From contig NMRA01000012.1 of the NCBI GenBank assembly GCA_002633005.1, forward strand, positions 1,204,730 through 1,268,729: a DNA stretch of 64,000 nt, given 5' to 3'. The position numbers and the translations under genes are program-made. Shown piece after piece: positions 1 to 12,172 of the stretch (position 1 is its first letter; every line of letters begins with the position of its first letter). The notes beneath the pieces are model-generated. The model did not search any database and was not told where the DNA came from. It worked only from the letters and a program-made list of their open reading frames with translations. The stretch is from Phoronis australis. Lineage: Eukaryota; Phoronida; Phoronidae.

Positions 1-614
1 AAAGCGACTTTAACTGAAAGTTTCTTAGCTCCACGGACATAAGCGAGACGTATGAACGTACCCAGCACCAGTGTGTACTGTCCACTAACATGCGAGTTTC
101 TTGTACCAGCTTGTGCCACAACCACCAACAAAATGCTTCGCCATTCTTTATTAGAACATAAATCACGGGAAAACGAACAGCAACATCTGACGACTTTTCA
201 TTAAACATAATGGCGGATGACCAATGCTACGATTGGTTTTCCCAATTCTATGTAGTATGTATCGACCAAATTGCAATCAATGCTCATAACTCGAGATCAG
301 CCAATTTTTTAAACACATCGTCAGGTAGTGTTTGCAGGTGTTCTAATGTGACAGCTTATCAAAAGGTGAGGTTTGTTGTGTTTTTGATACAAAATCGATG
401 ATTTTAGACTCTTTAAAATGAGTTGAGGCGCAGACTAAAGCCACCTACACTTTTTATGCCCTAACTTTATGAGGAATATGTATACAAGGTAACTTGTGTT
501 CAAACTTGATGTAAATACATTCAGACTCACTGGGAAAAATGGGATCATTGAAATATACTTGAACCCTGTGCTGAGTCCAGCATACTAAAACACAGCAACT
601 TTATCCTGACCCAC

Positions 615-3600
615 CTTCTAAAGGGTTGCCACTTGCCCTGGCATCTGTGAACTTTTGTTGTAACCTTGTCATCGTTGGCATGTGATTTGACATATGGGCG
701 GCATTCCTCTGTGATTTGATGACAAGGGGAAACATGGCAAGTCGTAATACGACCGTTCCTGAAAGTATAATGTTTATAATGGGAGACTAGATATTCACTA
801 CATCGTGTTAATCAATGTATTAAGAGCAGAAACGAATTCAGTAGCATTGGGGTATTTGTGGTCTAAGGGATCCATAATACTACATAAATATGGCATTTAT
901 ACATTATTTAATATAATATATACCTACCTGCCACGATGGCACTCCACCATGGCAACCCCATCCCGACATGCAGTGCCTCTAGCCCCCACTGTACAAAGCC
1001 AGCTGGCGTCCACGCAGCCAGGCCAAGGGAGCTGAGTGTTGGCTCCCCCAGGGCATTCAGAGTCTCTATAACTGGGGTGGGGTCTGGTATACTAGGCGGC
1101 TCTGGTATGAAATTTGTGATGTCGACGCCCGAAGCTTTCAACTCTGCTATTGTAGGTTCAATCTAAAAGATGACAAAAACATGACTGCCACACACAATAT
1201 TAATTCAATGCGATAAGCTGGTTAAGGCTTATTTGATTTTGTCCCTTTGATAAATGATAGACAGCTGTTATTGGACGGCAAAAATAATAACTTCTGTAAT
1301 TTGTAAAAAACTATGTACTGCAGTTAAATAAATCAATCTTTTGGAACTTTTAAAAGCTGCATTTAATCATTAATTTGGCTTGAAAATATGAAACTTCCTT
1401 AAATCAAGTTCTGGCGCAATGAATCATTCCATTATCCTTAAATGAAGTACAGGTGAACAAAAGTACGACTGTGTGTTGGTGGTTTCGACCACAGGTTGTG
1501 GTGCTTAGCGTCTAGTGTGGTAGTGTAGTTAGTAGTAGTATCTAGCTCTGCTTAGTGTCTAGTGTGGTAGTGTAGTTAGTAGTAGTATCTAGCTCTGCTT
1601 AGCGTCTAGTGTGGTAGTGTAGTTAGTAGTAGTATCTAGCTCTGCTTAGCGTCTAGTGTGGTAGTGTAGTTAGTAGTAGTATCTAGCTCTGCTTAGCGTC
1701 TAGTGTGGTAGTGTAGTTAGTAGTAGTATCTAGCTCTGCTTAGCGTCTAGTGTGGTAGTGTAGTTAGTAGTAGTATCTAGCTCTGCTTAGCGTCTAGTGT
1801 GGTAGTGTAGTTAGTAGTAGTATCTAGCTCTGCTTAGCGTCTAGNTGGGTGTTTAGCCAAACATCAACAAAACTATAGATTTAAACTCAGTAAAAGTACA
1901 TATTTTTCTGAAAGTACAAAGCCTGGTGATTGGCTTCATACACATCAGCTAGTGACTGAGTTACGTGACCATGTGTATTTAGTAAAATGTAGCAAAAAAG
2001 AAAGGTACGTCACCAGCAAAACAACTGTATCAATTACACGACTAAATTCCACTTGATAGAGTTTATGTGTTTAAGATGAAATTTCGAACACATTGTTACA
2101 GTTTCCTAAATTATCACTTCGTTTTTGCTAATATATGGAACTTAAGATTTTCATAAAAATAAAAGACCTATTTTTGACAGTGCACCATGCAAAAGTGGTA
2201 CATTTTAAAACTAATTCCTAACAGCATTACGGGACACAGTGCATTAATCATGGTGTCTGAAAGTTTCATACGAATCCCATCAGCCATTTCTGAGATACAA
2301 CATTCCCAATTTTGCCAAATTTGGACATTTTTCAAGGGTCCAACATGGTCAGTGCTGTAATACAGTTTGGCAGCACATTGTCTAAGAGAGCAATGGATAC
2401 TTACATTATTCACGGTACTGTTGTGTCTGACAGGGACGGCACTACATAAGACAACATTTCTCTGGAGCTTGAGAGATTTCAGTCTGTTCTGAACACAGGC
2501 TACTTGAACTCGACCATTGAAACTATGAAATCCATTAGCCAACACCAACTGTAAAAGAAAGATCACTGTCCTAAAAGTGATAAAAGTTTAAGTGAATTGC
2601 AAAATGATGTCAACAGTCAATCACAAGGAAGGTCTTGTCAAGTATTCAGTCTTGGTAACAAAATCATTAAAATTCAAGATTCGGTTGCATAAAAGCATAT
2701 GCTGAATAACAATAAACAGGCCACACTGTTGCATTGCTAATACTGAACACTGCTTTTGAAGTCATGTAATAATCAAATTTGACCAGCACATACGTTAAGT
2801 TCAATGCAATCCAGGCCTGGTTCATGTTTAAGGAATCAGAATTTTTTCTTGTGGTGGCACGCACTGCAAGTTAACCAGCTCACTCTAATTGGTTTCATGC
2901 CTGATTAGGACCTGCGCAGCGTAAACCACAGACATAGATACACGTGGACACAGAATCAGAGTACCCACAACTTTCCTGAGGAATTCGCAACCTGAGCAAC
3001 ATTAGAAAAAAACACATCTTTATGTCAGAGAAGTGTTCACCCTTTCCTCTTTCTGATGATGTCCATTACAAACAATGCAATAGGGAACTTTTCATATTGA
3101 CACTCTTTAGCGTAAAGAGAGCACAAAAGTGAATTGCGATTGATCCCGACTCAGACTTGGTGGACAGAAATTCAATTACTTCATAGTGGTTCATTGATTT
3201 AAAAGCAGAGGAATAAATTCCACGTCAGACCCACCCATTGTTTGCTTAATTTAAATTCATTAATTTGTTTTAGCTTTCCAACACCAGCTGGGATAGAAAG
3301 TCTCCCGGTTTATCAGCCGTAGCCACTGGCTTTGTTGCTGATATTTCTTTGCACTTGGAAATGCATGGAACAAGATGACCTTGTTCATCCATTGCTATTT
3401 CAAAAGTTTGCTTTTTCATAAGACACAAGTACATTTCATCTCAGAGCAGTGGAAATTATAATGGCAGGAAAGGTGTTAAAACACTTTTTATACCAGTAAG
3501 TTAAAACCTCCTGTCCGCATTACAGGGGGATCTGTAGGCAACGCTGAATGCTTGTCTACCAAAGACCTGATTGCCGTCTGGCAGGTAAATTAAATTCAAT

Positions 3601-5085
3601 AATGGTGAAGCTATTTTGAAATACACCTATTGTGACTGAAGGTCTAAAAAATTCAATTAACATACATTATACTCGTGCCATTTTTGCGCACTGGCAACTT
3701 CTTTACCTTTGGATTTGGCTGTTAAATGGCCATTACTGAACTTATTTTAAGTAACGATATTTACATAAAACTGCTAAATTCGACAATAGTCAGATAGTGG
3801 GTTCCTAATTAAAAGTGATTTGAGAACCAGTTAATCCCACTCAATAATGCTTGCAATTCAATGGCATTAACTGCTTGCAATCCTGAGTAATGGGAGTTTA
3901 TTGTGGTCTGTTTTATACCTCTACTACTGCATATGTCATAAAACAGGAATAAAGATGCTCTGGAAGTCTGGCGAAGTTCACAACCTCGCCACTACGTGAC
4001 ACGCATGATTACCTGCTGGTTGACTTTCAATCTGGGCCAAACAATTCATCTATGATCCCGATCGAAGGTCAAGCAACAGCCAATCACAGTGATGGACAGT
4101 TGTACCGTGTAGCAGCGAGACTGCGACCTCGCCAGGCTTTCTGCGCTTCTATATCTGCCGTCTAGCGTATCTATTTTCCTGTATAACTTGGATCTATCCT
4201 CTTCCTTGAGTTAACTAAATTATTTATTGGTGTTGGAAGAATTGAAGTTCTACCGTTATACTGTGACTAAAATTATGGTAGGATCTTTTGCATCGGCTTT
4301 CGGCACCATGAAATAATTTTTGCTTCACCTGCTGGCCAGTTTATTTTTTCGGTGATTCTTCGATCAACTGTTGTTCTTTCACAAGATTGCGTACATGTCA
4401 CAACAAATTATCGGAATCAGTTTCACTTTATTATTAGCTTTTAGAACTGTGATACCAGCAAACTTTATGGCTGCTGCTAAGCTGTCATCATCTCCCGAGA
4501 GAAGTAGCAAAAATTTAGGTAATGGCACATGCGCACGTCACCAGCGTACTGTTTTCAAAACAACATACCTTTCTTTGTTACAAAAGGTAGAGAACTGCAC
4601 ACAAAATGACATTTATTAGTTAATTATTAAACGGATGTAATGGGAAAGGTGAGTGTCGGTTGCATGTAAACCCCCCCATCTTTAACTCTACATGTTGATA
4701 CAAGTAAGTTTCACAGCGAGGTGACAAGCAGAACTACCCGCGCTGTGTGCAATTTCGAGGTCTGTCGAAAGTGAACACACAGTGGTACCTACAGTAGCTG
4801 TATTTTGACGACAGTCTTCATACAGCTAGCTGCGCTGGCTAGATCCAAGACCAAAAGACTTAAAGAGGCAAGACCAACAACAAGTGACAAGTCAATGACG
4901 TAAACTCCTCAATCAGTCAATTTCATCACCACCATTCACGTTCTGATTCAAGTAACTATTTTTTACTACTCTGAATCCTAGAGCGTGAAATCCAACTTTT
5001 ACAGCTATTACTAAAATACATTTACCAACTGTGCGTGTGATCCTCTTGAACCTAGAATTTTCACATGTCTCATGAAGGTCGCCAT
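615..5085 (-). CDS. OXA1L: OXA1L-like mitochondrial inner-membrane insertase, 5' part (runs off left edge)
   Basis: Oxa1-family proteins insert mitochondrially made and some imported proteins into the inner mitochondrial membrane. Three exons are visible on the minus strand. Exon 5026-5085 encodes a short basic, hydroxylated N-terminus (starts MATFMRHVKILGSRG) that fits a mitochondrial targeting sequence and ends at a GTAAAT donor in phase 0. Exon 928-1162 starts after TTTTAG and contains LGLAAWTPAGFVQWGLEALH and LPWWSAI, the conserved start of the insertase core (human reads LGLGSYTPVGLIQ and LPWWGAI). Exon 615-758 starts after CTTTCAG and contains MFPLVIKSQRNAAHM, matching the first core helix and QRE/QRN region. 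The 928 and 758 borders share phase 1. The rest of the core must lie left of base 1. A further small N-terminal exon between 1162 and 5026 is possible. The first exon rests on its splice site, phase and composition; the two core exons are firm. Confidence 0.85.
1506..1844. repeat. 47 bp minisatellite, about 7.2 copies
   Basis: The unit begins TAGCGTCTAGTGTGGTAG and recurs every 47 bp from about 1506 with near-perfect identity; the second copy has a C-to-T change near its start. The array stops abruptly at an ambiguous base (n) at 1845, where unrelated family B sequence begins. That suggests an assembly join or a collapsed array whose true copy number is not known. Confidence 0.95.
1852..2345 (+). 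repeat. Dispersed repeat family B, copy 1
   Basis: This segment starts near AACAAAACTATAGATTTAA and runs to a block containing GAAAGTTTCATACGAATCCC and TTTGGACATTTTTCAAGGG. The same blocks occur in the same order near 41720-42290, and the left part again near 58197-58910. It carries the shared TTACGTGACCA-type motif. A reverse-strand open frame across 2168-2566 overlaps it and is not a gene. Confidence 0.75.
4600..4850 (+). repeat. Dispersed repeat family A, copy 1
   Basis: Contains GATGTAATGGGAAAGGTGAG followed by TGTCGGTTG, the CATGTTGATA block, AGCTGTATTTTGAC and a terminal CAGCTAGCTG-like motif. The same order of blocks appears at 7130-7400 on the same strand and, inverted, at 20455-20720 and 22060-22290. 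No coding capacity was seen. Confidence 0.75.
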
Positions 5086-5286
5086 TCTCACTATTTTTCA
5101 AACAGTTGCTTTAGTTTCGAACAAATTATTTTGTATAGCTCCTTTATTACTAATTCTTATATACTATAAATACACTAATTTAATTTATGAGATAAAAAAT
5201 TTGGCAGTTTATGTCAAATATATTTCAATAATGTAAAATCATTTACAAAATGATTGCGAAGTAAGAATTTGAAATGGCAAACTAAA
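5086..5286. promoter_or_regulatory. Putative bidirectional promoter, OXA1L (-) / SLC7A6OS (+)
   Basis: These 201 bp separate the inferred OXA1L start codon from the SLC7A6OS start codon, with the genes facing away from each other. The region is strongly AT-rich, unlike vertebrate CpG-island bidirectional promoters, and has a TATAAATA string at 5165-5172. Two AATGGC strings (5271 and 5286) resemble YY1 sites; the second overlaps the SLC7A6OS start codon. Promoter function is inferred from position. Confidence 0.5.
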
Positions 5287-8200
5287 ATGGCAGCTGTTTT
5301 GCGAGTGAAGCGCAAACGAAACGAAGAACCGGTGGACAAATTTTTGATTGCTTGCAAGAAACTGAAACAAAATGTCTGTGACGAAGCCAGTAGACAACAC
5401 ACCACTGAAGATTTTAAAGAACTGTTCAAGTTCGCTGGGACATTAAAGCGAAAGGTATTTTTGTTGACTTTGAATCTTCGTCGTTGTCGGTAAACCAATT
5501 CCCGTATTCCGCACTCAAGTCCAGCCTCCCGTTCAGTAACGCTAGGACCTCGCTAAAAAGCAAGACTTCGCGAGATTACGTGAGATATTGCCGTGTATTT
5601 TAAATGAGAACACATGACTTTGACTAGGTTTTAGGTAGGTCCTAGCGTCTACTGAACGCACGCCAGCTCTTCTCGAATGAGGGAAGATTTTTTGATTATA
5701 CAACGGTGGCGCTGTGTTCCCTACAGCTTCACCGTCTTTTGACTGTACAGAACCGTTGAGAAGGGCTGAAATGTTACATCGCACATCCATGGATGGTGGA
5801 TATTTATCCATCTTTATCCCACTTCCTTGAATTGGCATTGCACTATGCAGCCCATGGCACACCAGTAAATAATACTTTCCCGGCATGACTTAAATATGTT
5901 ATAAAAATATTCAGACGACAGATGCTAACATGTGAATTTCCATGGGACCGAAAGCGAGGCTGCTGACCTGCCTGCCACATCTGGAGTTGTGCCACTATTT
6001 CGAATCTCACGCCACGGCATGGGAGAGCGATCAGTGAGGAAGGCGAGAATTGCTCTTTTTGATGCCAATTTACTGCGTTGAGATGCTAGGCTTTGATGTT
6101 GAAGACCCAAAATTGATAATTCTCAACAAAAAACAACAAATTCTATTAGTCCCAATTTATTCTTCAATTTCGTCTGTTTCACCATATACATATCTTTACC
6201 ATAGCCTTGGTGCAAATAATTCTATAAACTTTCAAACTGGACACCCGCACATGAGAACATTATAGCTGACACCCAAAAACCGTAATAAGCATTTTTAAAA
6301 GGTAATTCATGGGACTTGCATGTTTAATAAAGCAGATTTATTGTCTGCAACATCAAATCTACAAACAAGAATGTACAGTATATAACATACCTCAACTTTG
6401 CACAATAACAAATTTATGACTGGTGCAGTCGCTTGCTAAAGTCTGTTTTGAAGTTTACCTTGGTGTGCAAAAACTTGAAACACGGGTGGTGACACAAAGC
6501 TATTCTGTGAAAAAGTCACAAAATATCTAGTTCTGAATGAGTTCTATCATGATTCAGAGGCTCTGTATTATGCGTGAAGGACGTGAGCCAAGCATTGTCG
6601 TAGGCCCGTCCAAGTTCAGCTTCAGGGACCGGTAACTCTTCCAAAACTGCACTGAGATCCGAATCGATAGAATTTGCATTACTTGTGACTGTTGTGTTAG
6701 TTTCCCCGTCACTGTCACCATCACTTTTGAGTGCCAATTCCAGCTCGTTTTCACTATCTGAGTCAATAAACACTTCCTCAAGAAACTGGTCAACAGTTAT
6801 CTTACCACGTTTGGCACCAGCCAAGACAAAACTTGCATAAACTTTCAAATATCTCGGCAACAACTCACGACAGCCATATGTTGTAAATCAGAAAAAATGT
6901 ACAGGAAACTATGAACTGTGGAATGCACATGCTCACATACATAAACAGCATATGGGGCTTTCACAATTTCTGAATGAAATACACCAGTGTCCTGGGGTGA
7001 GTACACCCTCCTTGCGCAGTCTAGCCGTAGCTTATAGGCGATTGAGTACACCCGACACATTTTAATAGGATAATTGGCATGTCGGCTGACCTCGCCTAGC
7101 GCAGGATAAGGGTTAAGTCAATGGCAAAATCTGGAGAATTATGCAAGAAAATGATGTTTGTTATATTGTTTTTCATTTTTAATTATGGATGTAATGGGCA
7201 TGGTGAGTGTCGGTTGACTCCCAGATTTTGCATGCACTACTGCTGGTCATTAGCTCTGCATGTTGATATAAGTTTCATGATGACCAGAGCTACTCGGGCA
7301 GTGTGAAATGTCAAGGTCTATATGAAGATTACACACAGGGGATGCTAGCTGTATTTTGACTTTTGTCATAACCCAGCTAGCTGGCTAGTCTGTTCCCAGA
7401 CTCGTTCGATGATTGTGGGAGTGATAGTAGTTTCACCACCTTGTATGTTCGCAATTTTTATTTTTCAGGATGAACCAGTGTCTCAACATATACATCATGT
7501 GCTCAGCAAAGACAAGCTGACTGGCACCTACAAAAAACATTCCGTTGATTTGACTAGCAAAGCAAGGACACTTAGACATGAAGAAAGAAAACACAACCGG
7601 TACAAAGTTGTGTCTAGCCATCGATGTACAGAGAAAGATCATACTGCTGTCAAGGAGGGCGGGGATAAAACTGTGGCAGCTGAGAGTGCTGTTAAGAATG
7701 GAGCAGACCAGCTACATATATTTGATGTGGAGCCAGAACAAAGTGAATCTCTAGACAGCAAAGTATGCTATTTTCGGCAGTTGGTCTTGTTCACACAGAG
7801 AATGTATTTATTGTTGAGCCACGTTTTTGGGAAATCACCATGTTCCAGTATGCCTTTACTGCCTTCACTAAGTCAATGAAGACATACTGAAGTGTGGTGT
7901 TCAAAAATAAAATATACCCCCCTAAATATCGTTATATTAAACAGTCAAAGTGCTATAGAATTTAAGAGACTGAGACTAGGTCATGTTTGATTGCCTGTGT
8001 GTATTACACCTTATACTAGGTTGAAGGTCTAATGTCATTAGTTACTTTGAATTGTTCAATGATGGCAAATAGTTCACATTTTTGGTTGAAAAGAATTTTG
8101 TGCATGCTTCTCTTTTCTAAAAACTGCAAGCACAACGGCTTCAGAAGAAAGCCATTGATAAGTTAAATGTTGACGGTGTTTTGCGTTGAGAAATAAATAC

Positions 8201-11023
8201 AACTTAAGAACGAAAGGTACGCAATCACAATAGTATTTACTTTTCAGCGTGATGTTTGCCAGCCTGCAAAAGAAACCATAATGTGCAATTCTGTGCCATT
8301 GGTGAGAGAAAAGTTAAAACCTCCACTGGAAGACGAATATGTATATGACATTTACCTCACCAGCAGCTCAAACTTTGACTTCCGTGGCTTAGAGGATGTA
8401 TTGGCTGTTGAAGCATTCAACGAAGACCTTGTGTACGACGACTTCCGAGAAGATCTAAATCAGGATGTTTATGAGGATGAAGATGATAGCAACGATGAGA
8501 ATAACTGGAGAAATGATTATCCAGATGAGGATGAGTTTTATGATGGCTTTGGTTAGTATTGACATGGATTTGTTAGTATTGACATGGATTTGTTTGGTAG
8601 AATACAAAATGTACTGCTGAAAAGATTTCTATTTACATTGCACTGAATAAGCTTATAAACATGTATGAATAATGATTGATGATTTGAATTAAGCCCCTAA
8701 TCGAGTCATCTAAGTGAACAAAAATAAGTGTTCTTATCGTGGTTTTTCAGTGTGGAAGGCACCACGCTCAAATTTGACCACGACGCGCAAATTTTGAGCC
8801 ACAGTGCTCTATTTTTATTGATTGTCATATCAATCATGACTATACAGTATAAGTGGTCTCGACCTGTAAAGTGCTGAGTCATTACTGTGCATTCTTCAGT
8901 CAAAATCTTAACATTTTTATTGAAATAATTACCTAATTATAATCCAATTATTTATTAAAAACAATGAACCCAGTAGTGCCCCCTTCAGGAGTTAAAGGAA
9001 CACTGCGATTATCAGTGTTCCATTCTTCCTACCCTGCTCAACTTTAAAGCCTATCTTGAACAGTAAGACTCGTAACTTTGGTTTCTGCAGTATGTATTGT
9101 TAAGATCATCGCTCTGAGCCTACCAGTGCCACAAACTGCCAAATGTAATGAACTGTTGGGCTTATTGGCTAGCTTTTGTCTATGTCACCACGAGAATCAT
9201 CTTTTAATTCAAACAGCTGTGAACAACACCTGCACATAATGGTGTTCAGTTCAGACTCCTATTCAATACAACTGCTAATCGGCATTTTTTGTTTGTGCTG
9301 GGTTGTCGCGGTGATGCAATATGGCACGAAAAGGCAACTTACCTATCACTTGACGGGCCTCCAATAGCAAAAATCAATTGAAGCTAGGCTTTAATCCTGG
9401 TAAGAACACCTAAAGTGTGTATACCATATAGATAATTTAATTTCTGACAGTGATTAGTGAAAACATACTCATTTCCTTATTAAATTTTGAATTTAAAAAA
9501 ATTGTTTGTAACAAATGCCAATAAGTGGTGTCTAAATTGAAATGCTTTCACATGTGGAAAATACCCTTCTTTCAAACAAAGGTGAACTTTGTGCCATTTA
9601 TTAATTTGGAATGTTTGTAGTTTCTGTCCAAGTTTACGTGTAGATAACTCTTGAATAATACTGGAGCCTTAAGTCCAACACTACTGTTACCTTTTTGTTA
9701 GATGATAGATTTCTTGTATTCTTTATGCAGTCAGGTAATTTACTTCTACACAATACAACAACACTGCTTTTTAACATACTCTGTCAGAGTCTTGTTCAAA
9801 AGAATCATGGTCTTGCAACATCCGAACATTTAGTGCAGCGAATTAACACATTTGATTAAACAATATAGTGTTGTAACAAATGAAATCTCAGTTTATATTT
9901 TTAATTTAAGGCTGCATTTTGCCCTATTCAACGGGCTAAAAAAACAAAAATTAAATTGGACCTTTTACTGTCATAAGATCTGAGTCATAACAATCCTTAT
10001 TGTAATAGAATTTCATTTACATTACAAACCGAAGTCACTAGTAATGCATACATGCCATTTTGTAATTCACAATTTTAGGGTTACTTAGTGAACTTTACCA
10101 TTTTCTCGAGTCAATGTGTATTTCTATGTTTGTGTTCGTAACAGAAGTAGAATCCTATCACTGTGAGAGTAAGAAGCCTGATTTTATTTTCAATGGTTAG
10201 CCAGCTGCCAGCGGATGGTTCCAAGGACTCCAAGGTCAGATCCTTGGCAGTCAGTAAGGAGGAATTTGTCAAAATTACACAGTCATGTGCTCGTTTATGC
10301 ACGCATGCTCAATTTTCATTTAACTATGAATTGGTAGAAATGTAGTCTATGCGTGATTTTTACAGTCATTATTGAATATGTATGTTATAGATAGCAATGA
10401 TGATCACCCTGGCTTTGACAGTGATGGTGAACCCATCAGTGAAATATTTCGGAAAAAGTTACATGTTGGCTACGGTAAGTCTAACCAGTTTTTGAAACAA
10501 ATTCTTATCTGTTCAGTTTGTTATAAACCCAGTGTATCTAAAAAACTTTTGAATTGGTCCACTTGTGGTTTTAAATTGGTGACATTTGTGCAAAGCTGTC
10601 CATCGTTTGTGGCCAACCTTGAGGTGAATGTAGCTGACTTGCATTTAAAACATTCCTTGTGTGTCTTTATGTGGCTGTTGAAAGAAAGTGTGACTTTGGC
10701 TGAAAGTGATGCAGCGGGGTTTTTTTTTCTGGCAAGGCGCTGGTTTCATTCGTGGTGCAGACCAGAACTTAATATCATGGCAATGGTCATTAACAAGGTC
10801 TTGGACTTTTAGAACCAGTTAGATGCTCATTATTCAGTGGATATAACTGGTTCTCAAAATGCAGATACCCGTTAGCAATTTAATGATTTGACTGTGAAGT
10901 AGTATAAGTCTGGCTTTTTCAGGCGATGACCTTTCCAGTGATGATGATGATATTGATAAAGCAGAGCAGTACCCCCGGTACCATGCCACTGTGGATGACT
11001 TGGAGGATTTTGACGACATATAG
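5287..11023 (+). CDS. SLC7A6OS: SLC7A6OS/IWR1 homologue, RNA polymerase II nuclear import factor
   Basis: Iwr1 proteins bind assembled RNA polymerase II and direct its nuclear import. Five exons: 5287-5454, 7469-7762, 8248-8551, 10391-10474 and 10923-11023. All introns are GT/AG and phases agree (0, 0, 1, 1), giving 316 residues; human SLC7A6OS has 309. The N-terminus MAAVLRVKRKRNEEPVDKF with CKKLK downstream matches the family's conserved basic N-terminal region, which carries the import signal. Exon 2 starts DEPVSQ, as in vertebrates. Exon 3 carries the Iwr1 core EDEYVYDIYL at about residues 182-191 and DENNWRNDYPDE further on. Exons 4-5 are very acidic and end EDFDDI. The ATG at 5287 was chosen over an in-frame ATG at 5254 because it aligns with the family start. 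Intron 1 carries a piggyBac-like fragment and a family A repeat. Confidence 0.93.
6516..7112 (-). mobile_element. piggyBac-like transposon fragment (5' end)
   Basis: On the minus strand the segment begins at a TTAA (7113-7116) followed by CCCTTATCCTGCGC. That is the arrangement of piggyBac termini: a TTAA target site next to CCCTT or similar. Downstream, an open frame at 6516-6863 encodes about 115 residues including KITVDQFLEEVFIDSDSENE, an acidic stretch like the N-terminus of piggyBac transposases. It ends before any catalytic domain. No matching second TTAA terminus was found to the left, so the copy looks truncated. It lies inside SLC7A6OS intron 1 on the opposite strand. The assignment is an inference from terminus and composition. 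Confidence 0.5.
7130..7400 (+). repeat. Dispersed repeat family A, copy 2
   Basis: Contains GGATGTAATGGGCATGGTGAG, TGTCGGTTGACTCCCAG, CATGTTGATATAAG and AGCTGTATTTTGAC in the same order as the copy at 4600-4850, ending in AGCTAGCTGGCTAG. It sits immediately next to the TTAA end of the piggyBac-like fragment, in SLC7A6OS intron 1. Confidence 0.75.
8553..8592. repeat. 20 bp tandem duplication at the exon 3 donor of SLC7A6OS
   Basis: The sequence TTAGTATTGACATGGATTTG occurs twice in a row directly after the G of the exon 3 donor GT. The duplication copies most of the donor's intronic context, producing a second GTTAGT string 20 bp downstream. Confidence 0.85.
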
Positions 11024-12172
11024 CATTCTCTTTGTGGCCGTCTGAAAACTGAAAGATAACTGGATGTCAGGCTGTGAATTCTTTTCACAGTAGGTGCTAT
11101 TATTTCAATGAAATTTGTCTGTTGTTGATAATAATTGTACTATACTCGAGTCATCACTTTGATGACGTTTACTGTCTGAGAAAAAATCGGAGGCGACGTA
11201 ACGTTTGTGTTGAAGTCTTTTTACTCATTTACTTTTACAAGTTGCTTACTGGTTTATTTGTGTATTATACTATCTTAATGAATAGCAGCTGAGTCATCTT
11301 TTAGTCTATTATCTGCTGTGTTTGTGAGTCAACAATGAAAACATTGGTTCTCTCGTGTAAGCATTCTAAGCACTTGTTTTCTGTCTTAATGTGTGAATCA
11401 AATAAACAGAATTTTTTACATATTAATCTTTGTTACAATAATCTCGTATTTTACAATAATGAACACAATTTCTGTAGTTCAACTATCCATGATAACATAG
11501 TCAGTTATTACTCCCTAGGTCGTGTTGCATTAAAGTTACAATCCTTATCCAATAACAGCAATATTTAAATAACAACAACTCGATTTTCAGCTATGAAGTC
11601 TCACACAGCCAGACCCTGGGCTTGTTACCACCAAACTCTAACCAAAAATTTACCAGTCATATTGGGTGAAACTGGAAAGTTTACATGAAGCATGGCACAC
11701 CATTTGTCAAATTTCGAGTCCAGTCTTGAGTAAAATTTGGTGGTCACAGAGCCCAAGTATTCATAGGCTAGTAACAGTACAACATTCTTCATTTTACAAA
11801 CACAAGCTCACACCATGATTTACTTATTAAGTGAAGACTACCTGTCACTTGGGATCAGTGACAAGTCCTGCTACCTATTTTGACAAGGAGAAACTACTTC
11901 ACTGTGTGGCACAGGAATATACCATTGGTTTTACAAAGATATAAGTTGAAAGTCAAGTTGCTCCTTTGTCCAGTAGAAGATGGCATGAATCGATCATCAA
12001 TCCCACATGATCAGTTGCCATAGTGAAAAACTACAAGTCCAAGCACACCAGCAGGCTTCAATCTGCTTGACATTGACCAGGTCCATAGTTTGTAGACATC
12101 TGAGGTGATTCTCTCCCCACAACTACATAGCACCATTACACGAAAAAAAAATGAGATCAACACAAGGTCATT
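11024..12172. other. Convergent intergenic region, SLC7A6OS / CNBD1
   Basis: These 1.15 kb separate two tail-to-tail genes. A plus-strand AATAAA at 11401-11406 is a plausible SLC7A6OS polyadenylation signal, implying a 3' UTR of about 400 bases. I saw no obvious AATAAA for CNBD1 in this stretch. The open frames here are short and of biased composition, so no gene is called. Confidence 0.55.

Larger units (their letters stand above)
1163..5025 (-). other. OXA1L intron 1 region, mostly repeats
   Basis: This stretch of about 3.9 kb separates the putative targeting-sequence exon from the first core exon of OXA1L. It holds the 47 bp minisatellite, a family B repeat copy and a family A repeat copy, each listed separately. 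I saw no second convincing minus-strand exon, although the OXA1L N-terminus could include one. Confidence 0.6.

Noticed and set aside
1506-1844. Possible CRISPR-like array
   Set aside because: The 47 bp unit is a continuous tandem repeat with no unique spacers, in an animal genome.
2168-2566. 132-codon minus-strand open frame
   Set aside because: Lies across dispersed repeat family B, whose other copies do not keep the frame.
10372-10812. 146-codon open frame on the plus strand
   Set aside because: It is SLC7A6OS exon 4 (10391-10474) read through its GTAAGT donor into the intron; the part after the donor is unconserved.
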